64,000 nt of DNA from Trichomonas vaginalis G3 (GCF_026262505.1 NC_067206.1:28907896-28971895); one strand, 5' to 3'; counted from the stretch's first letter, positions 11,429 through 22,010 are shown. A program made the numbers and translations. The notes: generated by a model not told the origin, from the letters alone.

Positions 11429-11746
11429 AAATGACTTTAAAAAGATTATTGACTGACTTCGAATACTATCTCATTGACGCACTGAAGACCCTCAAAACTG
11501 TGTTGAAAGTTCTTTAAGCTTTAAGATTGAAGGTACGACGCATTTTGTCTTCACTTACGTATTGAAAGAATATGACCGTTATCATAACGAAGTGAATCAA
11601 ACACTAATAAAATTTGTAGATAAAAATTGGTTAACAATGAATATTTTAAACGTGAAGACCCAAACACTGCTGGAGATGATGAAGAATACAGACAAGTTAT
11701 TGAAAAAAATAACGCAAGATTAGATGCAATAGAAAAAGAAGTTTAA
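11429..11746 (+). pseudogene. Maverick part, unknown small protein (broken)
   Basis: Plus-strand coding signal beginning MTLKRLLTDFEYYLIDALK with charged helical composition to the end. The family is not recognised. Broken, about two breaks. Confidence 0.35.
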
Positions 11747-12066
11747 TGAATGTCTTACAAACACGTATGAATATCTTATGCGGTGGGAAGCCAGATGGAG
11801 ATAAATTTACGTCAAATATGCAATTTATAAAATCTTATGTCGACAGGCTACGTAGCACAGTGTCTAAGGTGGTGTTATGGAGGGGTCAGGGTCTGTTTGT
11901 CGAACCGCGACAGCGCCGTATTTTCTTATTTTCTTGTTTGTTTCTTGTTTGTCGTGAATAAAAAGTGTCATAAAAGTGCTCTATCTTCCACAGGAATAAA
12001 TAAAAAATTTACTTTATTTCTTCTTTATTTCTTTGTTCCCGTGGAAGAAGGTTTTGCTGTTTTTTC
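11747..12066. other. Gene-free stretch in Maverick copy 1
   Basis: No coding signal on either strand. Only an imperfect inverted pair built on TCTTCCAC/GTGGAAGA (near 11986 and 12045) stands out. Confidence 0.4.
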
Positions 12067-13160
12067 TCAGCCGAAATCAATGATTTTTTCATTTTTGGAA
12101 TCCTTAGCGATGAGGAATCTTTTCTCTCGTGGAAGCTTTGACCAAAAATAATTTATAGGTGAATTTATAGGTGAAGAGGTGAGATTCACCTGTTTTTTCA
12201 CACGTCTTTTCACACGTTTTACATGAATTGTACGATGTATATTTGAAATCCTAAACAATTTCGTAGCTTCTATTTCTTCTTTTAGTACATCGAATGTTTT
12301 AATCATGCCGAAAGTCTCTTTATATTTCTTCTTGACGTCAGACAGAAGGAAATCTTCTGCTGTTGGATAGTTTTTATTAAGAAATGTCAACATATCCATT
12401 TTATCTTCTGCTGGCTTTTCTGCTTCTTTCTTTAAGTCTGCATAGTCGTTTCGCATTCTTTCTATCTCTTTGACTGAGTAGTTATATTTTCTTATTGCTG
12501 CTTTACATTTTGAACATTGCGGATTCATTTTTGCGTTATACATTGAAATAAAACCAGCTAGAACAACTAAGGCGTCAATGTTTTCTTTAACTCAAAAGCT
12601 GCTGGTTTTATCTGTTCATTCCATACTTTACCTCTTCTATCTTTATCTCTATCTGCCATACACATTTTGCAACTAATGAAACAAAGTTATCGTATGTCTT
12701 AAATTCTTCGGATTTGTAAAGGTCAGAAATATTTTTATAAACCATGTCGCAATCTTTGTCCATAACTTTATGGTTGCAATGAAAACCAAGGAATTCATAA
12801 TTTACTTTACGTATGAATTTCTTAATTTCTACTGAGTCAGTTGCTTTGACTTCAATTTCGTCGAAATTCAGGAATAGTTAGTTTTTGCTGCTGAATTTCA
12901 GGTAGTTTAGGCAAATGGTCGATGAGGTCCTCCATTTCATAAAAACTGTTCATTTGTTTCATCTTTCGCACTACAGTCTAATTACTTGTTAAAAGTTCTT
13001 GCTTTATCTTCTGGATTTCTGTTTCAAAAGTATATGAAGAAGGAATAAAGCTTTTCATCTCTACCAACATTGACGTAGGATTCATGACTAGCGAGTTTGG
13101 TGCTGTAGTTGTTTGAATTGTTGTTGTGCCGATTGTTGAAATCATATCTTTTATACAAAA
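12067..13160 (-). pseudogene. Maverick part, relative of the 304-residue protein (broken)
   Basis: Closely related to the whole gene at 57108-58022: shared blocks include NSLVMNPTSMLVEMKSFIPSS at the N-terminal end, a CSKCKAA Cys pair and the end SNIHRTIHVKR. The close match shows this is a conserved Maverick protein. Function unknown. It is preceded by a long T/A tract (13160-13200). Broken, about three breaks. Confidence 0.75.
12156..12220. repeat. GATCTCACC-like module, copy 2 (diverged)
   Basis: GGTGAAGAGGTGAGATTCACC with TTTTTTCACACGTC arms, at the 3' end of the minus-strand part above. Confidence 0.6.
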
Positions 13161-13229
13161 TAAAAAAATAAATAAAAATAAAACTAACTTTATTTTTTCT
13201 ATCTTAAGGAAATTCATGAAAATTCACGA

Positions 13230-13258
13230 GACCCAAAGGGTCTGAGCCGCTAAGCGGC
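13230..13258. repeat. Paired mini-hairpin, copy 3
   Basis: GACCC-AAA-GGGTC, three bases, then GCCGC-TAA-GCGGC. It lies in the gap between two minus-strand parts, just before a GATCTCACC module. Confidence 0.8.
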
Positions 13259-13259
13259 G

Positions 13260-13308
13260 AGGGTGAAAAAACGGGTGAGATCTCACCTCTTCACCTAAAC
13301 ATTATTTT
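13260..13308. repeat. GATCTCACC palindromic module, copy 3
   Basis: GGTGAAAAAACGGGTGAGATCTCACC then TCTTCACCTAAA (shown in two pieces), directly after mini-hairpin copy 3 and at the 3' end of the KilA-N fragment. Confidence 0.8.
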
Positions 13309-13522
13309 TGCTGAATTCAGCAACAAAATGAACGAGGTCAGGATGTATGTAAATACCTTTGAATTCATTTATAACACCCTTAGTAAGCTCATAAAATGCT
13401 TGTTTTGAGGTTGAGCCACTTTTGGCTCGACCGTATTCTTTCATCCAAAACTCAAGAATTTCCTGCATGAATTTTGTATAAAAAGCAACAGTCCGAATTC
13501 CGGCGGTTGCTATATTCTTCAC
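13295..13522 (-). pseudogene. Maverick part, second KilA-N-type fragment
   Basis: The C-terminal piece reads GVINEFKGIYIHPDLVHFVAEFS, the hallmark end of a KilA-N domain (YIHPDL). It is unlike the KilA-N protein at 10494-11340, so the element held two different family members. Part of the same stretch survives as a short scrap at 58740-58825 in copy 2. It looks like a remnant rather than a full gene. Confidence 0.5.
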
Positions 13523-13589
13523 AAAATGCCTTATAAACTCTTCCCAGACTTATTTTCCAACAACTTTCTAAAGTCTTTCCTAAACTGAC

Positions 13590-13615
13590 GGCGCAAAGCG
13601 CCAAGACCGAAGGTC
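13590..13615. repeat. Paired mini-hairpin, copy 4
   Basis: GGCGC-AAA-GCGCC, two bases, GACC-GAA-GGTC. Copy 5 at 18927 is identical including the outer CTGAC. A worn extra hairpin follows at 13621-13640. Confidence 0.82.
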
Positions 13616-13679
13616 CTGACTGACTGACGGCACAAAGTGGCTTAACGAAAACATTAATATATAAAATTCATGAAAATTC

Positions 13680-13740
13680 ATGAGGGTGAAAAAACAGGTG
13701 AAAAAAGAGGTGAAATCTCACCTCTTCACCTAAATTATAT
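13680..13740. repeat. GATCTCACC module, copy 4, and neighbouring shared block
   Basis: GGTGAAATCTCACC with GGTGAAAAA arms. From 13741 to 13905 follows a block with a duplicated 28-bp unit (AAATGGTACCATTAATGATA) and the GTTGTCAAAATGTCATGTTG sequence that recurs several times in copy 2. No gene is seen in 13523-13936. Confidence 0.75.
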
Positions 13741-13936
13741 TTTTTGGTGTAAATAAATGGTACCATTAATGATATCATGACTGTTGTCAAAATGTCATGT
13801 TGTCATCATTTTTAAGAGAAGTTAAATAACCTGGTGACATGGTGACACTGAAAACATTTATGACAAAAATAAATGGTACCATTAATGATATCATGACTGT
13901 TCTCATTCATGTCTGATTTACATCTAATGAAAAAGT

Positions 13937-14990
13937 TTAGAAGAATTTTCTTATTCTTTCTGGCTTATTTTTATCTTTCCAGTACTCCCGCTCTAATGGT
14001 CCCAGATGTGTTGGCTTTGACTCTCTCAAGTTCTTAGATGGTATAACATCTTCAACGCCTCCTTCATATCTTACTTTATAAGTGTCATCGTTTATGTTAT
14101 AGCCAAGTATTTCAATAACCACTCCTCGCTTTGCTTCGTCAATGGTTTCAGCAAGTTTGCCATTACTACTTTCAACTAATTTATGTCGAGGGTAAAACGC
14201 AATAGAGTCGTCGGCAGCTTTTATAAGATATCCATTACCTTGCGTAGAGTCTACGATATAATAGTTTCTACTTAACCTTAAACGTTTCTTTGTCAACGGT
14301 TTGTCGTCAAGAACTACACGAACTTTTGTACCAGGAATGAGGGTAAATTGTGTTGAATTTCTGATATTTTGTGTTTGGCTTCGTTTCTTTTGTATATACT
14401 TTTCTTCTTGTTGTTGTGTCATTGAATTTGGTGTATGTCCTGTTGTAGAATGTGTTGAGGAATTATATACTTCGAGAAAATGTTTCATTGTTTCTTCGGT
14501 AAAGTCTCGCTCTTGGTTTAAATCTCTGAGCGTTCTTATGAAGCGGTTTATGATGCCGAGTATGTTATGGTTATGGTCTTCAGTAGTGTAGTGAGTTATG
14601 TTATGCTAATGAGAAAATCTGTGATTCATTGCTGAGGTATGCACTGTCTTGGTCTGATGTTAAAGTACTTGGGCTATGTTCTGCTACAAACTTTTGTAAA
14701 ACTCTTAACACTTCACGAGTTCCTTTATTTTTCATTGGATATGCATATGCTTACGAGTGTTAACATTAATGAAGATGAGGAATGGTTATGTCCTCCTTTT
14801 CTGCTTTGAATGAGAGTGTCAAATTGGTATGCGTCAGGAGCGTTGGAGTAAATTGGTAAAAAGTAGTCGTAAGGGTTTATTTTTGTTTGATGTACAACAT
14901 TTTTGTCAAAGAACCTTTTCACTTCAGCTCTGTTAGTAAATCCCAACTCTTTGCAGCTTCATTGAACTTCTTAAATGACCTCCATGGATG
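13937..14990 (-). pseudogene. Maverick part, retroviral-type integrase with chromo-like end (broken)
   Basis: The Polinton integrase inserts the element with short target duplications. The C-terminal half shows the post-catalytic region (YNSSTHSTTGHTPNSM, typical of the end of an integrase core), an SH3-like stretch (FTLIPGTKVRVVLDD) and a chromo/Tudor-like strand set (YKVRYEGGVEDVIPSKNL). The core lies upstream toward 14990. The part at 62056-63015 in copy 2 is the related integrase. Broken, about three to four breaks. Confidence 0.75.
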
Positions 14991-15057
14991 TTGTTCGAAT
15001 ACTTCTTTCAAGCTCATTTATGTAAAGTTAAAGATTTTATTCAAGGTTCAAGCGCGT

Positions 15058-17928
15058 TCATTGAACGCGGTACCATGCGAATATAGTCACAAATGGTGGC
15101 ATATAATCTGCACCCGAGCCTGTTGGATTTGTTGTGAAAGTGTGTGAATGATTTCCTCCTGGTTCAGTTGGTCGAAAAGTCTTTTTTGCTGAATTGTTAT
15201 AAGATGGAGATAAAACGTCATTGCCAGCTTCATAGTCTGAGTTGTATAATGGGTGGTCTCTTAATGAGTGGCTATGGTCGCCAGAAAAGTTTGTAGTTCC
15301 TGTATGAGTGTGCGGTGGAAGGTTTGCTTCTTTAATTTTCTTCGAACCTCCTGTTTGCTTTGAATATCTAGCACAGTATAAGAATTTATCTACAATCTGC
15401 TTCCACGTACCAAAACCTAAAACACTTGCTGGATTTGTTGAGTTCATTGATGTATAAATAGAGCCTATAGGATATAATGTTTGAAGTATTTCAGTCTTTA
15501 ATGTTTGAAGCTCTGTTTTGTCTGCTTTCTTATCATATAAATCTTGAGCAGTGAATTTAACATTATTTTCATCATCCATGACATAAACATTTTTACAGCT
15601 AATTTCTTTCTTCGTTGTTATGTTTTCATTCGATGTTAAACCTTGTGGAAAGTTAGGAGGTTTATAATATAATGCATCCCCACCAGTTCTGCCAACCGTT
15701 CATTCAATACTTTCTATAGCAACAGTTGAGAAGGAGTTATGTGTATGTTCTTTATCTGCTTTTTTATCTAACATTGCTGGTAGTTTATATGTTTCAAAGT
15801 TTCTGACATGACCTTCAATGTTCATACATTTACTATTTAAGGAGTTTAGTGTATCTTTTACACTTGTACTTGGATTCTCTAAAGGTGCACTTGAACCAAG
15901 GGTATAGTTCAATATTATTTCGTCTGCTCTAACAGTAGTGAAGGATTCATGTGTATGGTTCTTGTCAGCTTTACTATTTAATGTAGCTTGAAGTTCATTT
16001 ATATCGGAGATATTGTGTTTATGAGATTTCAAAACTTTGTTCGTTGCGTCAAGTTCATCTTTGTCAGCTTTACTTTTAATAGCATCTTCAAAAGTTATTT
16101 TTGTCTTAACTCTCAATGTAAATCTTGGTTCAACTAATACACCGTTAACAAAGAAGTATGAAGCATAAATTTCATTGTTATAACCAAATGCTTCTGGTGC
16201 TTTACCTGTGTCATACTGTACAGTACAGTGTATGTCATAACCTTTAGCACGAATGAATTTATATCTTCTTTCATTAACATCTTCAGTGCTTATTTGTTCA
16301 TCCTGTGTTAAATATCCATGGTAGTCCGTTATAATCTGTTCGTCTGAACTTATATAATGAACATGGTTTTTATCTGCTTTTTCGGCTAATTTCTCTTCTA
16401 TCTCATTTATTTCAAGTTCATGCCTACCACCACCTCCCGAAGAAGTATTTTTCTTCAGCTCTTGAAGAACGTCCACTTCGCCATCTTTGGTGTCAATAAT
16501 GAGACTTTGAGTTAAAAACCTTTCCTGTCTTAATGGATGTTTGTAAAACTTCTTCTTCACTGTGTTCGGGGTCATGGTCGTCATCATATCTTGTGAAATC
16601 AGAGATGTTGTCATACATTAAGCATATTTGTCTCAAAAGTTCTGCTATTTGAAACTGGAACGAAAGATATACAGAACTTTCATCATCTCCTAAAGTCAAG
16701 TCTGCTTTCTTAAGTATTTCTTGAATGTATGCAATGAGAACAGAGTACCTTGGAAAATATTCGAACAATATTTCATTAGCTGTTGGTTTTGGTGTTTTCT
16801 GGAGTTTCTGTTGTTCAGTTCCTTCTGTAGTTCTGTTGGAGTTTCTGCATCTCTTGACTTCAATGCTCTTGCTCTCAAAGACCTAAATGTTAGAGCACCA
16901 GGTTTTACAAAGACTTATAAATGCTTTAATAGTTCCTGGTAAGTTATTGTTAGCATTAAGTAAGTTCCTTATGTTTCCATCATGTACGTCCATAGCACTA
17001 TGTAAAAAATCTATACTTTTCTTGTAGTCAGCAATAGACTGACTGTGATTTTTTAAAGATTTGTCAATACCTTTAAGCCAATCTTCATGCATGTCTGATA
17101 CTGAGCCAAGAATATCATTTGCTTCCTTTAGTGTATTTTGTGCTTCTCGTAAAGTATCCAATCCCGTACGTGCATTGTTTGCTATACGTCTTACAGTATC
17201 TATTTGACTCCTTGTTTCTTGCATCCAACCAGATAAAGTTTTAATAGTATCCGAACCATTTGAAATGAAGTTCAAAGCATTTTTAACGTCATCTAAAACT
17301 TCTTCACCAAGTACTGCCCATATCTTTCCGATTTGGTATTGAAGAACTCCATATGAAAGCAGCTGTTAAACCAGTATTTATAAGGTTCCATATCCATGAT
17401 TTAGCAGTTTTTCCATCCTTTCCATCTTCACCATCCAAACCGTTTTCGCCTTGAGTCCTTGTATTCCTTGTACTCCTTGTGGTCCTTGAGGTCCGGTGTC
17501 ACCCTTCTCTCCTTTCAGTTCATCTTTATGTTCGTTATAATATTCTAATGTCATAAGGTGTACATCATTACTGCTACCAGCAACGCCGAGAATTTGTTTC
17601 TCATTCATGACTAAATTCTTTAGGCATTTAATGTTGTCGTCAAATCGAAAGTTCTTTAACAATTCAATGAGAACATTTAATACTTTCACTAATGAGGCAT
17701 CTACTGTAGAATTATATATTGCACCGTTCCATCATTTATGATAGGAACTTTACTTATTGTAATGAATGGGTCATAAGTGTTAAAAGTATCGAAATCAATG
17801 ACTTTTTAGTTTTTCCATCGTCAATGACTAAATCATTGCCTTCAATGGTTAAAGTTGAGTTTTCGTTTACTAGTTCAAGTGCTCTTCTTGCTTCATTTGT
17901 TTCATACGCATATGCAGCAATAGTCATA
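15058..17928 (-). pseudogene. Maverick part, phage-style fibre protein with collagen and His repeats (broken)
   Basis: A long structural protein. From its N-terminal side: an N-terminal head, a collagen-like G-x-y run (GEKGDTGPQGPQGVQGIQG), coiled-coil stretches, several repeats of the type KADKNHTHESFTTV, and a C-terminal collar domain. The collar reads YPIGSIYTSMNSTNPASVLG and FGTWKQI, then a GG and HTHTG patch and an end MPPFVTIFAWYRV. This collar is well known from tail-fibre and baseplate proteins of bacterial viruses and from some giant viruses. It probably forms a trimeric spike on the particle. A close relative of the C-terminal part lies at 63040-64000. Broken, about four or more breaks. 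Confidence 0.75.
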
Positions 17929-17943
17929 TTTTAATGAGAATAA

Positions 17944-18708
17944 AATGTTGTTCTATTTGCAAAGTACAGACCCAAACGAATACGGACAGTAAAGCTACAA
18001 ACAAACTTAGGTCTTCAGAATGAAGCGCTTGCTTTCAGAGTTGTTGACTTCAATACTATCGCAATTTTTGTCATAACAGATGAAACAGATTTCATAGAGA
18101 TTGAAATAGATGACAAAAGAAGTGTTATAACATTTCCTAACAGAGCTGGGTATAGAATAGATAAAATTGCTGGAGTCATAGATACTCTCATAAATGAAGA
18201 AACTATTGACAACATAGATGTCGAACTCTCTTCTGAGGAAACATTGAAGTTCAGCAGCGAGAAAGAGTTTAAGATACCAAGAATGAGTCATAGAGTACAA
18301 CTTCTTTTGGGTGCATACCATATGACATTTCCTTGAAAAGTGTTGACAAAACGATTGAGATGAAATCTGTTCCAAACGTAATGTTATGGTAATTGTTTAT
18401 ACATTGAGTCTAAAATAGCTAATGTCACAGGCATTTCAGGAGTTAATAGTAAAGGTTCAGTAGAATATAAATCCTTCTGTTATGCAGTCAATTCAATGTT
18501 CATTCCAAACGTTCCTGTCATAGCAACTCATTTAGGTAAATGGGTTCGCATTAGTCCTCATAATTTGAAAGACATGCAATTCAGACTTGTTGACTTTCAA
18601 GGAGAGCCTGTAGAACTGAAGGCACCAGTGCGAATGACTGTTGAAGTTGACTTTTTAGAAAATATTAAATGCAACAGCTTACAAGAGAACTCAGAGCTAA
18701 AAATATAA
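17944..18708 (+). pseudogene. Maverick part, minor-capsid-like protein B (broken)
   Basis: A beta-rich plus-strand part. Its C-terminal end (IATHLGKWVRISPHNLKDM then LKAPVRMTVEVDF) matches the layout of the ends of the proteins at 20901-21785 (VEPSSMKDVVLP) and 59190-60040. It is a likely distant paralog in the shell or spike. Broken, about two to three breaks. Confidence 0.4.
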
Positions 18709-18911
18709 AGTATGAATGTTATGTATTAGGTCATGAACTTTGGTTGTTGCTGTTTGATGAAACAAATGAATTAGTTATGTCAGTCAAGAGAACAGAAAAA
18801 TATTGTGTTAGTGAAAACTGCACCAAGTCAATAAGATTAGGTTTGCATTATGAAGATGAGTTCGATACTGTTGAAGAAGTTTTGGATAGATATTACAAAT
18901 TGCTAACTTGA
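18669..18911 (+). CDS. Small Maverick protein of unknown function (80 aa)
   Basis: A complete frame that overlaps the end of the preceding part by about 40 bases in another frame. It is alpha/beta, with YECYVLGHELWLLLFDETNELV and a Cys pair in EKYCVSENC. No known family is recognised. It ends ten bases before paired mini-hairpin copy 5, which separates it from the converging gene at 18962. Confidence 0.5.
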   Translation: MQQLTRELRAKNIKYECYVLGHELWLLLFDETNELVMSVKRTEKYCVSENCTKSIRLGLHYEDEFDTVEEVLDRYYKLLT

Positions 18912-18926
18912 AATTTTTTGACTGAC

Positions 18927-18952
18927 GGCGCAAAGCGCCAAGACCGAAGGTC
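18927..18952. repeat. Paired mini-hairpin, copy 5
   Basis: GGCGC-AAA-GCGCC, two bases, GACC-GAA-GGTC, exactly in the 50-bp gap between two converging genes (stops at 18911 and 18962). This position fits a two-way 3'-end signal. Confidence 0.85.
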
Positions 18953-18961
18953 CTGACTGCT

Positions 18962-19576
18962 TTAATTTACTAAAACATATTTCAAACAAAGCTTATAGTC
19001 AGTAGATAGTTTTGTATACTCGTTCGAATATTTATACTTAAACTCAACTCCTGTAGTTCCTGGTGTTTCAATGATGCGGATGTTACCTATTTTCATGAAT
19101 AGTGGAGTTTGACCACAGCATTCGATTTCAGGGTCGAGATAGTCAATGACACATTGTTTCCCTGTTATTCGTGAGATAACATTTTCAAGGTCCTCCTTTG
19201 TTAGAATTATTTGGTTCTTGCTTATAAGATTTGTCAAAAGCTTCTTATCGTCTTTGAGTAAAATTGTTTGGTATAACTGAAGAAGGTAATGGTCTACGTT
19301 ATCTGAAGGATTTGTTTGAACATTTGTGTAAGGATTGTCGTTGGCTTCTCTTGAAAGAATTTGGTCCAGTGGTGGATACTCTAACTTAACATCTGATGTA
19401 GCGTTAGCGTTTGAAGCTGAGTTTAAATTCACCGACTTAAGTTCTGGTTCTTTTTCTTTCAAACACTCTGAACTATAGTTCTTTATGACAATATTGTTTG
19501 TCGTTCGTGAGTCAACATTTGATGTTGGTTCAATTGGAACATTAACGGCACCAGCTAAGATGGATTTGCTTCTCAT
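18962..19576 (-). CDS. Unknown Maverick protein (204 aa)
   Basis: A complete frame. The first 100 residues are low-complexity, rich in N, S, T and E. The rest looks folded (KDDKKLLTNLISKNQIILTK, then ECCGQTPLFMKIGNIRIIE). There is no membrane segment. The start is divergent from the gene at 19602, with only 25 bp between them. The family is not recognised; capsid maturation protease was considered, but no convincing His/Cys pair in the adenain order could be placed. Confidence 0.5.
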   Translation of the reverse strand: MRSKSILAGAVNVPIEPTSNVDSRTTNNIVIKNYSSECLKEKEPELKSVNLNSASNANATSDVKLEYPPLDQILSREANDNPYTNVQTNPSDNVDHYLLQLYQTILLKDDKKLLTNLISKNQIILTKEDLENVISRITGKQCVIDYLDPEIECCGQTPLFMKIGNIRIIETPGTTGVEFKYKYSNEYTKLSTDYKLCLKYVLVN

Positions 19577-19601
19577 TTCATATAGAATAAAAACCTTTTA
19601 T

Positions 19602-20002
19602 ATGTATGAAATGAACAATATACTCGACAAGGGTTTGAATGTAAAGCTAACGAATGAAAATATTGTTGAATTCACTGAGACAGGTGCTGTGTATAAAGAT
19701 GTAGAACTACTGAACAAAAGAGCTAAGGGAAGAAGCAGGAACATGAACAAAGGGTGGAAGCCTATAAAAATTTATGTCAATGATGGCTCGGGAGGTTCAA
19801 ACATAAAGTATGCAGAAAGTTATAGAGTTTATGCTCTCAAAGGTGAAAAGCTTCATTTAAGAACAGCTATTCTAACGCATATCCTCAAAAGCTAACGGAT
19901 GGGGAAGTGGATGATATGAATGACAGCAAAAATATTAACAGAAATGGCGACAGAGATGCATGGAATTTGTTTACCATCAGTCAATTGAAGGTTAAACTTT
20001 AA
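19602..20002 (+). pseudogene. Maverick part, basic protein of unknown function (broken)
   Basis: Starts MYEMNNILDKGLNVKL, has a basic Arg/Lys stretch (NKRAKGRSRNMNKGWK) and a strand-rich end. It lies divergent to the 204-residue gene and converges on the ATPase part. About one break near its end. Confidence 0.4.
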
Positions 20003-20884
20003 AACAATGTTGGTCGTTCCCATGGAATATTTTTGACTTTAATGGTATTAGTCATGATATGAATCTCAAGGTATGAACGAGGAGAGATGAGAGACTTATA
20101 TGCTTCCCAAATTTCTTCAAAAGGTAATGTTATACCTGACTGTTTCCAAATGAGTTCAATATCATAACGTGAGAAACCGTGAAAGATAACGAAGTCAGTT
20201 ATGAGACGTTTTATGTTTAAAGCTAAAAACCTCCATGTTTGCATAAGTATTGCTACAGTTAAATGGTAATGTCTGACTTTAGTAATGATGTTAGCTAATG
20301 GTGAGTCTGGTTTTGACACTAAACCTTTACCAGCGAAGTCGTCACAAACTAATAAAGTGTTTGATGGATATTTTTGAAGGGTATTTTGAAAGTTTTGACA
20401 GAATGTAGTTTGTAAGTCGTTTCATATCGTAAACTCCTGAGTATTGACGTAAGTGGTGTTTGTCAATAATTCTTTCCATCTCCTCAGAAGTCTTTTGCAT
20501 TCCTGACTGTATGAACTCTACGATGGCATAATATTTTCTCTTACGTCGAATGTAACGTTGAAGAAATTCAATGAGTTCACTGTCTGGAACTTTAACGACA
20601 GAGGCTTGAACTTTTGACATAAATGTTTTCGCTGTTGAATCCATAGAGTCTGAAGTTGCTGATATAATGATTTGGTCATAGTAAGAGTCGTTTCCTAAAC
20701 GCTCTGTTATGAGTATATGACGAATGAGGTTAAATGTCTTACCTGAATCCATCTTTCCACAATAGAAATACACACCATTTGAACAGAATTCATAATCTTT
20801 GCTGAAAGGAAGAATAAGAGAAGAGTTAAGTTTGTCTGTAGTTTCATTCATGTCTTCATCTACATCATGTATTAAATGCTTCAT
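19999..20884 (-). pseudogene. Maverick part, FtsK/HerA-type packaging ATPase (broken)
   Basis: The genome-packaging motor of Polintons and related viruses (A32-like). A Walker A loop is seen as GKMDSGKT, followed by ITERLG and DQIIISATSD. A Walker B-type DDF acidic pair and a TKVRHYHLTVAILMQTW sensor-like stretch lie in the second half. It is divergent from the minor-capsid-like gene at 20901, with 16 bp between starts. About one break. Confidence 0.8.
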
Positions 20885-20900
20885 TTTATCTCCATTAAAA

Positions 20901-21785
20901 ATGCAAGTCAGAAATATTCAGAACATAGCACCGAGTCTAACTGACAAGAGTATAAAGATATACTATGAACACGTTATGATGAAACCAACCAAAATTCAAG
21001 AAAGTCAGTATACTTATGAATATCCAAGACACTGGGTAGAGTATGTAGGAGGTGAGAAAGCTATTGAAATCAGACAGGTTCGTCGAAGTATTCCAGCAGG
21101 AAGAACAATATTATTGAAGAACTTTAATGTTTTGAGGTATAATGATGAAACAAAGAAGCAAGATAGTTTTCCTGTTGCTGTGTATGTGAACTTAGATACA
21201 GGAGATGACATGAAAGTTTTTAATACAAAGCTTCAAACGGTAGTGAGAGAACAACTGACTGTGGAAGGACATCCATTACCTTCAGAAGTTACCATAGCAT
21301 ATAATTTTGAAACAAACTCAATAGATTTTAAAGTCGTCTCTGCAAAGAAGTCAGGTTTTACATTTAATGAAGCAGATGTATATTCGAATGAAAACTTCAA
21401 AGCTATTGCATGGTTAGATAATGACGATTGCTTTAAGAAAATATTTAAATTCAGTGACTCAAAGATTTCAATAGATGACCTTCGTGGAATGTTACCATCG
21501 ACGTTTACAGTAGAAGGTTCAGCAGGATTGCTTACAAGATTGTCAATTGGTGGTATTTGGTCTCGTGAGAACATTGTTATAAAATCCAGTATAAGTGAAT
21601 TTGCTGAAGAATCTATATTATGTCTTTCAAACTACATGTATTCGCCGCCGAAGCATTATAGTATAACAAACTTTGTCAGTAAGTTTAACATAAGACTTGT
21701 CGAACCTTCTTCAATGAAAGATGTTGTGCTACCTAAAGATGGAAAGGATGGACTCATTATTGAGATGATTTTAATAGCATATTAA
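20901..21785 (+). CDS. Maverick minor-capsid-like protein C (294 aa), looks whole
   Basis: The start at 20901 (MQVRNIQNIAPSL) is the first ATG after the 16-bp gap to the ATPase. It is a beta-rich protein with YPRHWVEYVGGEKAIEIRQV near the N-terminal end and a C-terminal strand set ending FNIRLVEPSSMKDVVLP then LIIEMILIAY. That end matches the part at 59190-60040 (WFTTNGVQHIVPL, LELSFIYN), so this is a conserved shell-type family. Its stop TAA is followed at once by the ATG of the next gene. A penton or minor capsid role is inferred. Confidence 0.55.
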   Translation: MQVRNIQNIAPSLTDKSIKIYYEHVMMKPTKIQESQYTYEYPRHWVEYVGGEKAIEIRQVRRSIPAGRTILLKNFNVLRYNDETKKQDSFPVAVYVNLDTGDDMKVFNTKLQTVVREQLTVEGHPLPSEVTIAYNFETNSIDFKVVSAKKSGFTFNEADVYSNENFKAIAWLDNDDCFKKIFKFSDSKISIDDLRGMLPSTFTVEGSAGLLTRLSIGGIWSRENIVIKSSISEFAEESILCLSNYMYSPPKHYSITNFVSKFNIRLVEPSSMKDVVLPKDGKDGLIIEMILIAY

Positions 21786-22010
21786 ATGAGCTTGTTCTTG
21801 AAGGTCATTCATGATGAAATAACTGTTGTAGAAGATGTTAGCAATTGTTCAGACATTTTGAAGCGTATAGATGATATAAGAAATAAGTTAGATAGACCGC
21901 AAAGCGGTGAGGGCGAAGCCCGTGAGAACGCTTATGTTTCATTGACTTTCTCCAGTAACGAGAACTTTTATGAGATAATATTGAAGAGAGATGATTTTAA
22001 TATGGTGTAA
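21786..22010 (+). CDS. Small Maverick protein (74 aa) abutting its neighbours
   Basis: Unknown function. The ATG follows the previous stop with no gap (TAAATG), and its own stop abuts the next ATG in the same way. The middle (RPQSGEGEARE) is encoded by paired mini-hairpin copy 6, so a mobile or conserved RNA/DNA structure lies inside the reading frame as a hydrophilic loop. N- and C-terminal parts are alpha/beta. Confidence 0.5.
   Translation: MSLFLKVIHDEITVVEDVSNCSDILKRIDDIRNKLDRPQSGEGEARENAYVSLTFSSNENFYEIILKRDDFNMV
21896..21921. repeat. Paired mini-hairpin, copy 6 (inside a gene)
   Basis: ACCGC-AAA-GCGGT, two bases, GGGC-GAA-GCCC. It is the only copy within an intact frame. Confidence 0.82.

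Noticed and set aside
15058-17928. Phage contamination of the assembly
   Set aside because: The fibre part lies inside a TIR-bounded element with Polinton polymerase and integrase, AT-rich like the rest, and recurs in copy 2.
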